Positions 37,146 to 46,912 of a stretch of 64,000 nt of DNA are shown in pieces (within the stretch, counting starts at the first letter, position 1; each line of letters opens with the position of its first letter). This DNA comes from Escarpia spicata (Eukaryota; Annelida; Polychaeta; Sabellida; Siboglinidae). Location: the NCBI GenBank assembly GCA_963995525.1, contig OZ023207.1, forward strand, positions 35,106,792 through 35,170,791, in the 5' to 3' direction. The notes under the pieces were generated by a model. The model was not told where the DNA came from. It made no database searches and was given only the letters and a program-made list of their open reading frames with translations. Both the position numbers and the translations under genes were made by a program.

Positions 37146-37551
37146 TAAGTCGAAGGAGTAGGCATTACCTCGTTCTTTGTTCGTGCAAATAACATAATTT
37201 TGTATCGAATTAAAAAAATATCTCTATATTCATGTTGTTTGATAGATCGGGGTTAACAACCGAAATAGTGGTAGTGTATATGCAATTTTAGTTGTTTTAA
37301 AACATATGTGTTCACGCTACAGCTGTATTAATAATCTCTTATAAAATAGCGGTAAGCCTCTTTGTTTGTATGCATAAAAGGTTAGTCGCATTGTATTCAT
37401 CGTAAATAAATAATTGAAAACTGATGAACGGTGTTGACCACAACATCACGAATCTGTCACTTACTCACGCTGGCTACATATAACTACAAGGTAGAAGAAG
37501 TCTAGCTATCGCGCGAGTACCCATCCACTCGCTAGTACCCCAAGAGACCAC

Positions 37552-40500
37552 GTGAGCACCTATATCTCTACGCATTACATCAGGGTAGAAGACCTATTCA
37601 ATAACGACCTCTATCGACTGCGTGAGCACATATATCTTCCAAGTGAAAGAGGTCGTGTACTGACTGGTGGAAGTGGAGAACGGGAAGACGACCGCCGAAC
37701 TGGTCAGACGCTCTGTAGGTCGATACCCCACTACCATGAACGTGAATTTGTACGACACTCACTACTTGTATGTGCAGAACGCGTCCATGTTCTGTCACAG
37801 TTAACGTTGCGGCAAGTGCGGTGACTCGTTGTGGAAAACGGCGTGGGAATTGCGGACACAAGAAGCTACGTGCGAGTGTGGTGTCAGGAATTTCTACACC
37901 GGCAGTGTCTATTGTCCGTGTTCCAACAGTTGGAGGACGAGAGTATCTACGTGGAAGAAGCCCTGCGCTACTACCCGTACAGAGCAACGTTCGATTTCTA
38001 GTGCTACTTCGAACAGAGTCAACTACCCTCGGACAGAACCAAACACCAGTGGCTAGCCAGGCACGAGCTTCTCAGCGTGAGACTCGCCTTGGACGTCCCC
38101 GGGTACGAGACGGCGCAGTGTTTCGTCACGGCAGGTGAGTCGAACGAACTCACGAAGATCATCATGATGGCCCTGGAAGAGACAAGCGAGGCGGAGCGCT
38201 AGGCGCTGGCACCCTCATACCATCCTATCTTCGAGGAACTGACCGCATTCAGGCCGAGTGGAAAGAGAAGTGTCAAGAGGGGGATACGAACCAGTACACC
38301 ACATTCGCTGACCGTCTGCGCGCGTTCTTACGCCTGCTTCCCGTCCTCTGAACGTCGTCTAGAAGAACCTCACCCCCTTCTCAATTACGAGGAGCAGGCC
38401 GTGTTGTCGGTGTTCGTCATGAAGAGTAAAAACAACTTTATGTGTCTAACGACGACTAACTCGCGCCTGGTCGTAGCTACGACAAGTTCGTGAAAGGCTA
38501 CAGATGCGAATTGATGAAAATTCCCTTTCCCTATTAATATCTGGACTGCCTGCGGAAACTAGGCGACACTGAGCTTCCTCCGAACGAGGGTTTATACAGT
38601 TACCTGAAATGCGACGGTATCTCCGACGAAGCTTACGAGCGATGTAAGTCTGTGTAGAGCGACGAAGGCATGACGACGCTGCGGGACTTTCTGGCCTGGA
38701 ACAACAGAGACGTGACCCAGACTTAGAGGCTGTAGACAAGGAGTTCGACTTCTACCAACAGCAACGTATCGACATGTTCAAGGAGAGCATCATCGTGTCG
38801 GGTTTGACGCTGGTCTACCTGTTTAACGACCTCCCGACAGTCACCCACTTAACCCTATTCAACGAACCGAACAAGGACCTGCACCAACTCGTGCAATTCC
38901 AGGTTGATGGAGGCCCCTCGAGTATCTTTTCACGACTTCACGAGACTGACTTCACTAAGCTACGTCAGGTCGACTACGGCGTTGGCGCGCAGACGAGTCG
39001 CTCTCTCGTCGGATACGACGCGAATGCCCTCTAGCTCTGAGCTCACACGCGCCGTCGCAAGGAGAACCCCTTTCGCCCGGAACCGGTGCACCGGCACGGC
39101 CGTGTGGCTGTGGAGTGGTTGACGTAGGAAACCGCGCGGAAGTGACTACGTTACGTCACCAGCTGAACGGTCGTGAGAAGCGAGTAGGAATGTACCTCGT
39201 CGACGGATAGTGCCGGGAGACGCGGACAGCGTACCAGTTCCGAGGGCTGTCTGTGCACTGGGAAGGAGACGAATTAGTTGAACGTAAACCCATGGCTCAA
39301 CTCTACGCCGAGACGTGCGCCACCACAGCTTTTCTTCGCCGCTTCAATACCGTCATCGAGATGTTGGTGTGTCAGTGGAGAGAGAGAGAGATAAAAAAAG
39401 AACGAGACGGCCTTCTTTCTGGAGATGACCTTTCCTCGTTTACAGCTTGCGGACAGTTAGCTTAAACAGACACATTTCTTGAAGGACGTGCGCGACGGTA
39501 CCCTCTTCGTTGTCGTAGAAAGCGATAGATTCGCCGAGATGCATCCCGTCATCAAGAACACTTACGTCACTCGCGAAGATCTCAGTCCGTTCATGCATCG
39601 CTACGCAGAAGATCACGACCTCCTGACCCGACCTCAACGTAATATCGTGGGAATTTTTGTTTTAGCCAATATTCTTCTCACCACCCCCTACTGCGGTGGT
39701 ATCTGGAGCACGGACTCGTCGCCAACCACGTGTACCAGATCGTCGAATACGACCCGGACCCGTGTTTTCGCCGCTTCGACAAGTCGGTGTCCTCTGCCCG
39801 TCGCCGGGGCGACGCCGACCCCGACAAGGCCATCATCGCCGTGACGGTTAAGCTTCTTGGCAACAGCGGTTACGGGAAGACGATCAAGCGGGTCTACCTT
39901 CAGAGGGACGTCAAGTACTGCACCACTTCATTTGCCTCGACTTTGAAAAATGATCTGCGCTTTCGGCAATTCCACGTCGTCGTTTACAACAGCGTCTACG
40001 AGGTGGCGTTGAACAAGAGGACCGACACCTACAGTCTCCCTATCCAGATCGGGTAATTCGTGTACCAGTATACCAAGCTGCGCATGCTCCAGTTCTACTA
40101 CGACTTCATCGATACCTACGTACTTTGACACCTGTTCCAGAACTGTGAAATGGACACCGATTCGGCCTACCTAGGAATCGTTGAACCCTCGACGACATCA
40201 TTGAACCCTCCACACGCGAGCACTACTTCCGGGACCGGGTGGCCCCGCCGGAGTGCTGCCACGCTCACGTGAGGCGTACATGCAGTGCCGACCGGGATAC
40301 CACCGGCAAGAAGTTGCTCGCCGGACGTACGATAAGAGAGCGCCAAGTCTCTTCACGGAGGAATGGTTCTGTCGCGGTATCGTCGCACTCTGCATCAATA
40401 CCTACTACTGCTTCGTAGCAACAGCACGAAAGTGTTGAACAAGCGTCAGAAAGAAGTCAACAAGGACACCTTCCTCGTCGTGCTGACGAGTCGGCGAAGC

Positions 40501-40600
40501 GGACGAGGGTGGAATCGCGGATTTCAAATGAAGGACTCGTTGACCTACGTTAACCGTCAGGTCCTCGAAGACAAGGTCAGCACGATACCTATACTCGTGT
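37552..40600 (+). pseudogene. Family B DNA polymerase, Polinton-like, heavily decayed
   Basis: Pieces in all three plus frames line up as one large protein. At the N-terminal side are VEDLFNNDLYRLREHIYLPS and NVNLYDTHYLYVQNASMFCH, then CGKCGDSLWKTAWELRTQEA, a CxxC knuckle. The middle has WLARHELLSVRLALDVPGYE and KNNFMCLTTTNSRL. Polymerase motif A is VGYDANAL, with a stop (TAG, 39032-39034) where the motif normally has Tyr. Motif B is KLLGNSGYGKT (39850-39882), and motif C is MDTDSAYLG with catalytic DTDS at 40153-40164. Stops at 40054 and near 40126 lie between B and C. The order and the DTDS box define PolB; the closest type appears to be the protein-primed polymerase of Polinton/Maverick elements. 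Base composition is far GC-richer than the flanks. Many frameshifts and stops make it dead. Confidence 0.72.
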
Positions 40601-40603
40601 AAA

Positions 40604-40758
40604 CAGTGTGCGTGTGCGTGAGCGTGGGCGTGTGTGAGTGTGTGAGTGTGTGAGTGTGTGAGTGTGTGAGTGTGTGAGTGTGTGAGTGTGTGAGTGTGTG
40701 AGTGTGTGAGTGTGTGAGTGTGTGCGTGTGTGCGTGAGTGTGTTTGTGTGTGTGTGTA

Positions 40759-40790
<32 letters not shown>

Positions 40791-40915
40791 TGTGAACACG
40801 ACATATATACATACATACATACATACATAAATACATGCATACATGCATACATACATACATACATACATACATACATACATACATACATACATACATACAT
40901 ACATACACACATACA
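40604..40915. repeat. Compound microsatellite (TGTGTGAG)n-(TG)n-(GA)n-(TACA)n
   Basis: Four simple repeats in succession separate the polymerase remnant from the minus-strand coding remnant. TGTGTGAG units occupy 40625-40730, TG 40741-40778, a short GA block follows, and TACA units occupy 40806-40905. Open frames across it (poly Tyr-Met-Cys-Val, Thr-His) are artefacts. Confidence 0.97.
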
Positions 40916-40983
40916 TACTTGGTTGTGGGCCATCTAGGCTTGTTATGTATGTACGTATAGAGTGACCAAATGTACGTTTTCAT

Positions 40984-41430
40984 TTATTTATATTTACTAA
41001 ACAATACACTGAAAACGTTAAATGCAGTTTTAACCAGTCGACATGTACGACAGTCGTTGTCCACCAGATCGTCCCCGAACATCATCTGGAAGGTCTTCAT
41101 CGGTACACAACGGCATCGAAAGAGCAGATAAACGACGGAACATTGTCCGCATACGTTAGATAGCCCGCTCTGCAGTCTCCGTTCGTTGTACTGTACGTCC
41201 AGTCCACGCAGTTCCGAAGCAAGTAGGTGCGGAAGGCGGCGTGTTGCGGCGGAAGTACGTACGAGTCGAAATACTCGCTTTGACGGGTCTCGTTCATGTA
41301 GACGGCGATCCAGTGTTCGTACAGTTCGTCTCCGTCGTTTTTGTTGTATTAGAAATAGGCTACAGAATACGTTAACTAAAGTACATATCAGCACATAACC
41401 GTCTTCTACGAATACATAAATCATATACAA
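40984..41430 (-). pseudogene. Small Cys-pair protein remnant convergent with PolB
   Basis: Two minus-strand frames carry protein-like sequence. One (through 41097-41297) reads DGDELYEHWIAVYMNETRQS, EYFDSYVLPPQHAAFRTYLL and NCVDWTYSTTNGDCRAGYL. The other reads GLSNVCGQCSVVYLLFRCRC, then PMKTFQMMFGDDLVDNDCRT and CRLVKT. The pattern CxxC - CxC - CxxC suggests a zinc-ribbon-like fold at the C-terminus, and a frameshift near 41170 would join the two. The GC-rich composition matches the neighbouring polymerase remnant, suggesting the same parent element. No family name can be given. Confidence 0.45.
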
Positions 41431-41498
41431 ATGTCAACAATGCGTCGGAACAACGATTGACACAGTTTCTAGTGAAATCGTATAAAAAAGTGTTTTAT

Positions 41499-41550
41499 CT
41501 TTGTTTGTTTGTTTGTTTGTTTGTATGTTTGTTTGTTTGTTTATTTGTTT
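41499..41550. repeat. (TTTG)n microsatellite
   Basis: About 12 TTTG units with two interruptions, ending in TTTGTTTCAG. Confidence 0.95.
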
Positions 41551-41760
41551 CAGTGATGCATCAACTGGGAGTGTTGAGGAAGATTGCGAAGAATTGTTTT
41601 CTTGTGTTGTTGGTTCTATTATATGTCGTAGTGCTCGTACTCAATATAAATATATTGTGTGGCGGCCACCTGTACGGCGTATATCGTACTATTTTCCACT
41701 TCGAGTTACGGAACTTAAACAATGCCTACGGTCATTCAATCTCTTTCACATGAGTGTAAT
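41551..41760 (+). other. Possible exon-like open stretch beside CR1
   Basis: A pyrimidine-rich TTTG tract ending TTTCAG, a good splice-acceptor shape, precedes ~70 open codons: DASTGSVEEDCEELFSCVVG, then YKYIVWRPPVRRISYYFPLR. It stops where the CR1 3' tail begins. It could be a gene piece interrupted by CR1, with 45096-45340 on the other side, or chance. No domain is recognised. Confidence 0.2.
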
Positions 41761-41790
41761 TTAACAAGATTTAACAAGATTTAACAAGAT

Positions 41791-41820
41791 TGCCACCCAG
41801 AGAATTAACTCTAGGTAGCA
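41791..41820 (-). other. CR1 3' stem-loop
   Basis: TGCCACCCAGAG and CTCTAGGTAGCA flank a 6-base loop; the RNA form pairs over 12 positions if two G-U pairs are allowed. It is homologous to the perfect 11-bp stem at 26780-26808. It lies directly before the 10-bp tail units (41761-41790). Confidence 0.65.
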
Positions 41821-41866
41821 GGTGGACAAGGAAGCCCTTGGCTTTTCGAGAGTCCGACCTTTTTAT

Positions 41867-44764
41867 CTATGTGTATCCCGCCCGTCTGAAGTATGTGTCG
41901 ATTTTATTTTTAAACATATTCACGCTACTAGCACCCACACAATCAGCAGGTAATCTGTTCCATTCATTTACAGTCCTTTGTGAAAATGAAAACTTTCTTA
42001 TATCCAATCTACTCTGCTCCTTTGCTAATGCAAGATCATGTCCTCTAGTCCTTCTATCTTTCTTAACTGAGAAAAACATATTTCTATCAATATTTTCATA
42101 ACCCTTCAATATTTTAAACACTTCTATCTGATCTCCTCTCAATCTCCTGGTCTCTAGTGTTGTTAAACCGCATTTTTTTAGGCGTATTTCATAACTAAGA
42201 TCCCTCAGATTTGGTATCATTTTAGTTGCTCTCCTCTGCACTCTTTCTAGCATATCTATGTCCTTCCTGCGATATGGCCTCCACGCTTGAATACAATATT
42301 CTAAATGAGGCCTAACTATTGTTTTGTACAGCGGTATTATTAGCTCTTTTTCCTTATACGTTATGTTTCGCCTAATTAATCCAAGGATTTGATTTCCCTT
42401 TGAAGCTGCAATTCCGCACTGCTCTGAAATCTTCATATCAGCACTAACGGTTAACCCTAAGTCCTTTTCTTTTACAGTAGTACTTAGTACAGTACCCCCC
42501 ATTGTATATTCTACCTCTTCGTTCCCATGTCCTATGTGGAGGCATTTACATTTCCCAAAATTGAACATCATTTGCCATTTTTCAGACCATTTCATCAACC
42601 TGTCAAGATCATCTTGTAAATGCTGTCTATCTCCTTCACTTTTAATCCTTCTAAACACTTTTGTATCATCCGCAAATTTCAACACCTTGCTTGTTATTTC
42701 ATCATCCAAATCGTTGATGTATATTAAGAATAATATAGGACCTAATACTGATCCCTGTGGTACCCCACTCAATACCGATTTCCAGTTTGAAGCCTCCCCA
42801 TCAACTACTACACGTTGTCTTCTGTCAATCAGCCATTGTTCTATCCAGTTTATTATACCATTTCCTATGCCATGGGCCTTTAGTTTAAGCAGTAATCTTT
42901 GATGTGGTACTTTGTCAAAAGCTTTTTGAAAATCTAAGTAGACGATATCTACTGGTGTTCCCTCATCTACCCACTTAGTGATGTCTTCCAAAAAACATAA
43001 CATATTTGTTAAGCATGACCTCGCTTTAAAAAAACCATGTTGAGATGGGTTTATCAAGTTTTGTTTAACAAGAAAATCCACCATGTGATCTTTAATTAGT
43101 CTTTCTAATAATTTACAAATCACTGATGTTAAACTCACTGGTCTATAGTTCTCTGACTTGTTTCTCGAACCTTTTTTGAATAACGGTATAATGTTTGCTT
43201 CTTTCCATTCTAAAGGAACCACTCCCTCTTCTAATGACAAGTTGAAAACTGTTGCAAGTGGTATGCTAATTTGTTCTACAATTTCCAATAGTAGTTTGGG
43301 TGGAATACCATCCACTCCAGGTGATTTATTTTCCTTCATAGCCCTTATTTTCTTAGCTACCATTTCCGGGGTTACAATTAATTGTCCTAAATAGTCTGAA
43401 TCTGCCCCCTTGAACTTAGCCTCTGGTATTGGCAGTGAACTAATATCTTCCCTGGTAAACACTGAACTAAAGTACTCATTCAGGTCTTCTGCCATTATGA
43501 ATCCCTCTGATATCATATTTCCAGCACTATCTTCTAGAGGACCGACCTTATCTTGAACTTTCTGTTTGCTTCGAACATACGCATAAAAACTCTTGCTGTC
43601 ATGTTTTATATTACTAGCTAATTGTTGTTCATAGCTTCTCTTTGAATTTCTAATTTCAGCAGTAGCTTGGTTAAGTGCTTCTTTATAATTGTTGTAGTCT
43701 TCATCATTTCCAGTACATCTATATGACTTCCACATCATTTGTTTATACTTAATTTTTCTAATGGCTTCTTTCGATAAGTGTTTCTTTTTGGACCGTTTTC
43801 CTTGGTTTTTGAAGGGTACAAATTTATCGATTATGCACTTAATTTCACTCTTTAATATATTCCAGCATTCTGTTGCCGTCTTATTTTTCAGTGTCTTATT
43901 CCAGTCTATCTTTGCTAAATATTTCCTCATGTCCTTATACCTTCCTTTGTGGAAATTTCTCCTATACTGCTTTTTGCTATTCCTTTCTGATTTTACTTTG
44001 ATGGTAAAATGTATCTGGTTGTGATCGCTACTCCCCAGTGGCTCACATATCTTGACATTGTCAACTAATTCATTCTGTGAGGACAAAACTATGTCTAACA
44101 CATTCTCACCCCTGGTTGGTTCTAGCACATGTTGAGAAAGGAATGTATCTTGAACTAAAACTAAAAACTTGTGGTCCTCTCTCCCCATACTCTGTAGAGA
44201 TTTCCATTGTATATGCCCATGGTTAAAATCCCCCATAATAATACAGTCCCGTTTGCTTACTTCCCTTATAGCGTTTTGTATTTTTTCATTCTCTTCTATG
44301 CTTATGTTTGGACTTCGATAAACCAACCCAACCGTCAACGTTGAGTTTCCTGTAACTATGTTACACCAAACAGCTTCTTCGCAATCTGCTTCTCTTTCTA
44401 ATTTTATTTCATAAGCCTGAATAGATTCTTTAATATATAAAATAACTCCACCTCCCTTTCTTCCTATTCTATCTTTTCTAAACATTACATATCCTGTCAG
44501 TCCCAATTCAGCATCTGATATATCGGTGGTGGTCCAGGATTCGGTTATACCTATTATATGAGGGTCAATATCCTCTACCATAATGTTTAGTTCATTTCTT
44601 TTGTTTACTATACTCCTTGCATTTAAACAAACACATTTATATCCAGCTTCAGAAGAGTTTTCCAGACTGTTATTTGTTGATTTATTTGTGCTGTCTTTAT
44701 CTATGCCTCCATTTTCAGGCTTTTCTGTGAGTCCCCCCTGCGAATCTAGTTTAAATAGATGCAA
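41867..44764 (-). CDS. CR1-like ORF2: endonuclease-reverse transcriptase
   Basis: 965 codons without interruption. The N-terminal APE-type endonuclease spans about residues 43-255: LNAR (Asn48), ITESW (Glu75), GDFNH (Asp179, Asn181, His182) and SSDHN (Asp247, His248). These are the metal-binding and catalytic positions, and all are present. The reverse transcriptase spans about 475-760: SPGVDGIPPKLL, NYRPVSLTS (540-547), motif A YLDFQKAFDKVPH (Asp611), SGVPQGSVLGPILF and catalytic FADD (697-700). The C-terminal domain includes LETRRLRGDQIEVFKILKGY and VNEWNRLPADCVG. The frame opens after a TGA about 15 nt upstream of a TTG at 44764 and has no ATG before the endonuclease core. The first ATGs (residues 62 and 94) would remove its first strand. 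Expression therefore probably needs a -1 shift from ORF1 at TTTAAAC. It may encode active enzyme although the element lacks its 5' end. Confidence 0.9.
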   Translation of the reverse strand: MHLFKLDSQGGLTEKPENGGIDKDSTNKSTNNSLENSSEAGYKCVCLNARSIVNKRNELNIMVEDIDPHIIGITESWTTTDISDAELGLTGYVMFRKDRIGRKGGGVILYIKESIQAYEIKLEREADCEEAVWCNIVTGNSTLTVGLVYRSPNISIEENEKIQNAIREVSKRDCIIMGDFNHGHIQWKSLQSMGREDHKFLVLVQDTFLSQHVLEPTRGENVLDIVLSSQNELVDNVKICEPLGSSDHNQIHFTIKVKSERNSKKQYRRNFHKGRYKDMRKYLAKIDWNKTLKNKTATECWNILKSEIKCIIDKFVPFKNQGKRSKKKHLSKEAIRKIKYKQMMWKSYRCTGNDEDYNNYKEALNQATAEIRNSKRSYEQQLASNIKHDSKSFYAYVRSKQKVQDKVGPLEDSAGNMISEGFIMAEDLNEYFSSVFTREDISSLPIPEAKFKGADSDYLGQLIVTPEMVAKKIRAMKENKSPGVDGIPPKLLLEIVEQISIPLATVFNLSLEEGVVPLEWKEANIIPLFKKGSRNKSENYRPVSLTSVICKLLERLIKDHMVDFLVKQNLINPSQHGFFKARSCLTNMLCFLEDITKWVDEGTPVDIVYLDFQKAFDKVPHQRLLLKLKAHGIGNGIINWIEQWLIDRRQRVVVDGEASNWKSVLSGVPQGSVLGPILFLIYINDLDDEITSKVLKFADDTKVFRRIKSEGDRQHLQDDLDRLMKWSEKWQMMFNFGKCKCLHIGHGNEEVEYTMGGTVLSTTVKEKDLGLTVSADMKISEQCGIAASKGNQILGLIRRNITYKEKELIIPLYKTIVRPHLEYCIQAWRPYRRKDIDMLERVQRRATKMIPNLRDLSYEIRLKKCGLTTLETRRLRGDQIEVFKILKGYENIDRNMFFSVKKDRRTRGHDLALAKEQSRLDIRKFSFSQRTVNEWNRLPADCVGASSVNMFKNKIDTYFRRAGYT

Positions 44765-45093
44765 CCTGTCCCACTGTCAACAGATTGCAGCAGATTCTCT
44801 GAGAAAACTGCTGCCCCCTTTCCACTAAGATGGAGGCCATCTCTCATGTACATATCTTCCCTCCCAACAAAGTATCCCCATAAATCTGTGAATCCCACCC
44901 CCTCTTCTTCACACATCTGCTCAGCTAGTGCATTGATCGCCATCCTCTTGCAGTTTCTATACGTTGCCCCCCTTCCTCCCATTACTGGCAAAATTCCTGA
45001 CAAAATAACCTGTTCGACTCTCGTCTTCTTTAGCTTCCTCACTAACTGTCTATACTTCTGTACTATCGCAGTTGTTCCCTCCCTGTCTGCATT
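44746..45093 (-). CDS. CR1-like ORF1, C-terminal SGNH/esterase domain (partial)
   Basis: The open frame enters from the 5' truncation point as NADREGTTAIVQKYRQLVRK, then RVEQVILSGILPVMGG, NALAEQMCEEEGVGFTDLWG and the catalytic DGLHLSGKG (Asp and His of an SGNH hydrolase), ending CIYLN and TAG at 44748-44746. CR1 and L2 ORF1 proteins often carry such an esterase domain, thought to bind RNA or membranes during transposition. The serine/glycine-containing N-terminal half is lost by truncation. ORF1 overlaps the ORF2 frame by about 19 nt, with ORF2 in the -1 frame. Confidence 0.85.
   Translation of the reverse strand, partial: NADREGTTAIVQKYRQLVRKLKKTRVEQVILSGILPVMGGRGATYRNCKRMAINALAEQMCEEEGVGFTDLWGYFVGREDMYMRDGLHLSGKGAAVFSENLLQSVDSGTGCIYLN
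44749..44755 (-). other. Candidate -1 ribosomal frameshift heptamer TTTAAAC
   Basis: On the minus strand the ORF1 codons read TAT TTA AAC TAG. The heptamer T TTA AAC fits X XXY YYZ in the ORF1 frame, and a -1 slip makes the next codon CTA (44749-44747), which is exactly the ORF2 frame. The ORF1 stop follows immediately. Downstream, a run of six G (44738-44733) lies 10 nt away. No strong stem-loop is obvious by eye; the best is a 4-bp GCCT/AGGC pair. TTTAAAC is a well-known slippery site in RNA viruses; its use here is inferred. Confidence 0.6.
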
Positions 45094-45095
45094 AT

Positions 45096-46249
45096 TTAAA
45101 AATTATTTAATACAGAAACCTATCTACACAGAATTCAACTACATTGTTTCACTTATTAGCGTTGACTCCGATGTGGGCATTCTGTTTCACCTGTTCGAGG
45201 TTAGAAATAACAGGGCGACGGGCGGTGGCAGCAGTTTCCTGGAGTTTAGCGACGCGTTTCGAAGACAGATGTGTTTCTACGAACATTGTTTCAGCAGCAA
45301 CTACATCATATGGTGTCCATGGCAAATGTAGTCAGGTCAGCATTTAAATAAAATTCAACTTTTCGGCCTATAAGATTGTTTATTTTCCTGTGACTAACGG
45401 GCGAATGTAACAGAGTACCGTATGTTGGAACGAGGCAATAAGAAGACGTGCTCTTTACGGACATAACCTTTCTACCATCCCCACCATAGAAAACGAAAAA
45501 CGTTGTGGCTCCACATCAACTTGTCAATAACGAACTGTATTGGGGTGACTATGCCGCTTCTTGAAAAAAGCGATATCTGTCAGCGAGTACAACGTTACCA
45601 CGGAATTGCCATGGTTGGCGCATCGCACATTCGTAACAAGTTCAACTATAAATCGTTCACGTGTGCTAAAGTGTTTGGGCCGAAGAAACACAAACAAGGA
45701 ACAACAAAAGTAAACAGATTATACTATATACAGAACTTCGTCATATCCTACTGCGCTAATCTTTGCACGAAACATTTACATTCAACGACGCTGACTAAAC
45801 GGGACGCGGTTCTGATTCAAAATGGAGCCCACGACATATATACCAAGGGAACCAGTAAAACAATGACCACTTCATTACACCGATAGTTCGACCTCCAAAG
45901 AGCTATCCAAGGCCACAACAAGCGATTAGGATTCCAACTGGTTGTGGTAACATTGCCACCATTTGGAGATACAATCAAGCGAGAAACCAAGGACAGCAGG
46001 AACAACTTCTCACAGGCGACGCTCGCCCGACTGGTTCACATGCAGTTGGCACCTACCCGCATCGATATCTTCGACGAGTTCGCCGTCCTGCTGTCATTCT
46101 ATAATGATGACGTACTACCATGTTTTGGACATTACCTCTGCCCAGATCGTAAGAATGGATACTCCGTGTATGCAACCACATGCAAACAAACCAGTAATCA
46201 AACAAACAGACAAACGGACATACAGGAAGACAGACAGACATACACATAG
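45096..46249 (+). pseudogene. SGNH/PC-esterase-like gene, NXPE-like, one stop codon
   Basis: The main block, 45503-46249, is one frame broken only by TAG at 45884-45886. It reads QRYHGIAMVGASHIRNKFNY (block I, GASH), then TLTKRDAVLIQNGAHDIYTK, then after the stop FDLQRAIQGHNKRLGFQLVV, VTLPPFGDTIK, RNNFSQATLARLVHMQLAPT, RIDIFDEFAVLLSFYND and CFGHYLC. This order (GxSH, QxGAHD, TLPP, a late His) fits PC-esterase/GDSL-like domains as in NXPE-family proteins. Upstream, 45100-45332, the same strand reads LFHLFEVRNNRATGGGSSFL and FYEHCFSSNYIIWCPWQ, which vaguely resembles the NXPE immunoglobulin-like domain. CR1 abuts its start. It is a pseudogene unless the stop is a sequencing error. The family call is moderate; the NXPE link is tentative. 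Confidence 0.6.
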
Positions 46250-46639
46250 ACAGATAGACATACAGACATTCAGAGAATATAAAAGTGCAATTACGCTAAA
46301 TGCTTCAAACAGAAGTCGAGTTAGAGTTGGAAAGAACATGCGTGCCGGGTATTGTGATACAAATATGAGTGGCTATTTGACAACTGGTAAAATTTAAGTT
46401 TTGCGGACTCCTAATTTTTGTTCAAATAAGCGAACACATTTTGACGATATGTCATTGTGTAATATCTGTAGTACATGAACTCGTCCTTGTCCATGCATTA
46501 CCCTGTATACTGGGATTCAGGGAGTATAAAACGTTTAGTCATATATACTGTGGTGCCATTATTTCACCATGTAGTTCATGTATTCCATAAGCATTTGACG
46601 TGATATGTGACTAGTGGCGGTTTGTAAGAATATTGTGTT
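46190..46639. other. ACAGACA-type simple repeat, then unannotated sequence
   Basis: 46190-46270 is an imperfect tetranucleotide repeat of ACAGAC/ATAGAC units. 46270-46639 shows no recognised element. Confidence 0.6.
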
Positions 46640-46760
46640 TCAATTTCAATGAAATAGGACGCCGGTCAATATTTGTTTAAAACCAAAGCATCAAAACGTG
46701 CATCAGGAGTTTATATTTGGTGATGGGTTGAATAAAGGGAACTTCATAGGACAATGTTGT
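46640..46760 (-). repeat. Inverted fragment of the modular repeat family
   Basis: Reverse complement of a block in the 18990-35105 array (for example 34010-34140). It contains AAAGCATCAAAACGTGC, GGGTTGAATAAAGGGAACTTC and GAAATAGGACGCCGGTCA. It shows that the family occurs outside the array and in the opposite orientation. Confidence 0.75.
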
Positions 46761-46912
46761 TATGTTTGAACACTGGAATAGAGCATAAGTATTTATTTAA
46801 CTGATTCATTATGCCATACGTTATAAACAAAGGCTCTGTGTGATCAACAAATCCTACATGACTAATTATGCGCATAATTCTTTTTTGAAGTATATATATA
46901 TATATATGTTAC

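Larger units (their letters stand above)
41761..45095 (-). mobile_element. CR1-like LINE with intact ORF2 and partial ORF1
   Basis: Best preserved element of the window. On the minus strand it begins inside ORF1 (5' truncation at ~45095), runs through ORF2 without a stop, and ends in a 3' UTR with a stem-loop (41791-41820) and three 10-bp tail units (ATCTTGTTAA, 41761-41790). Tandem short units at the 3' end instead of poly(A) are typical of CR1. Three related copies or fragments lie at 8787-11297, 26191-26820 and 49287-49720. The copy sits between a GC-rich gene relic and the SGNH pseudogene. No clear target-site duplication was found, as is usual for CR1. Confidence 0.93.
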
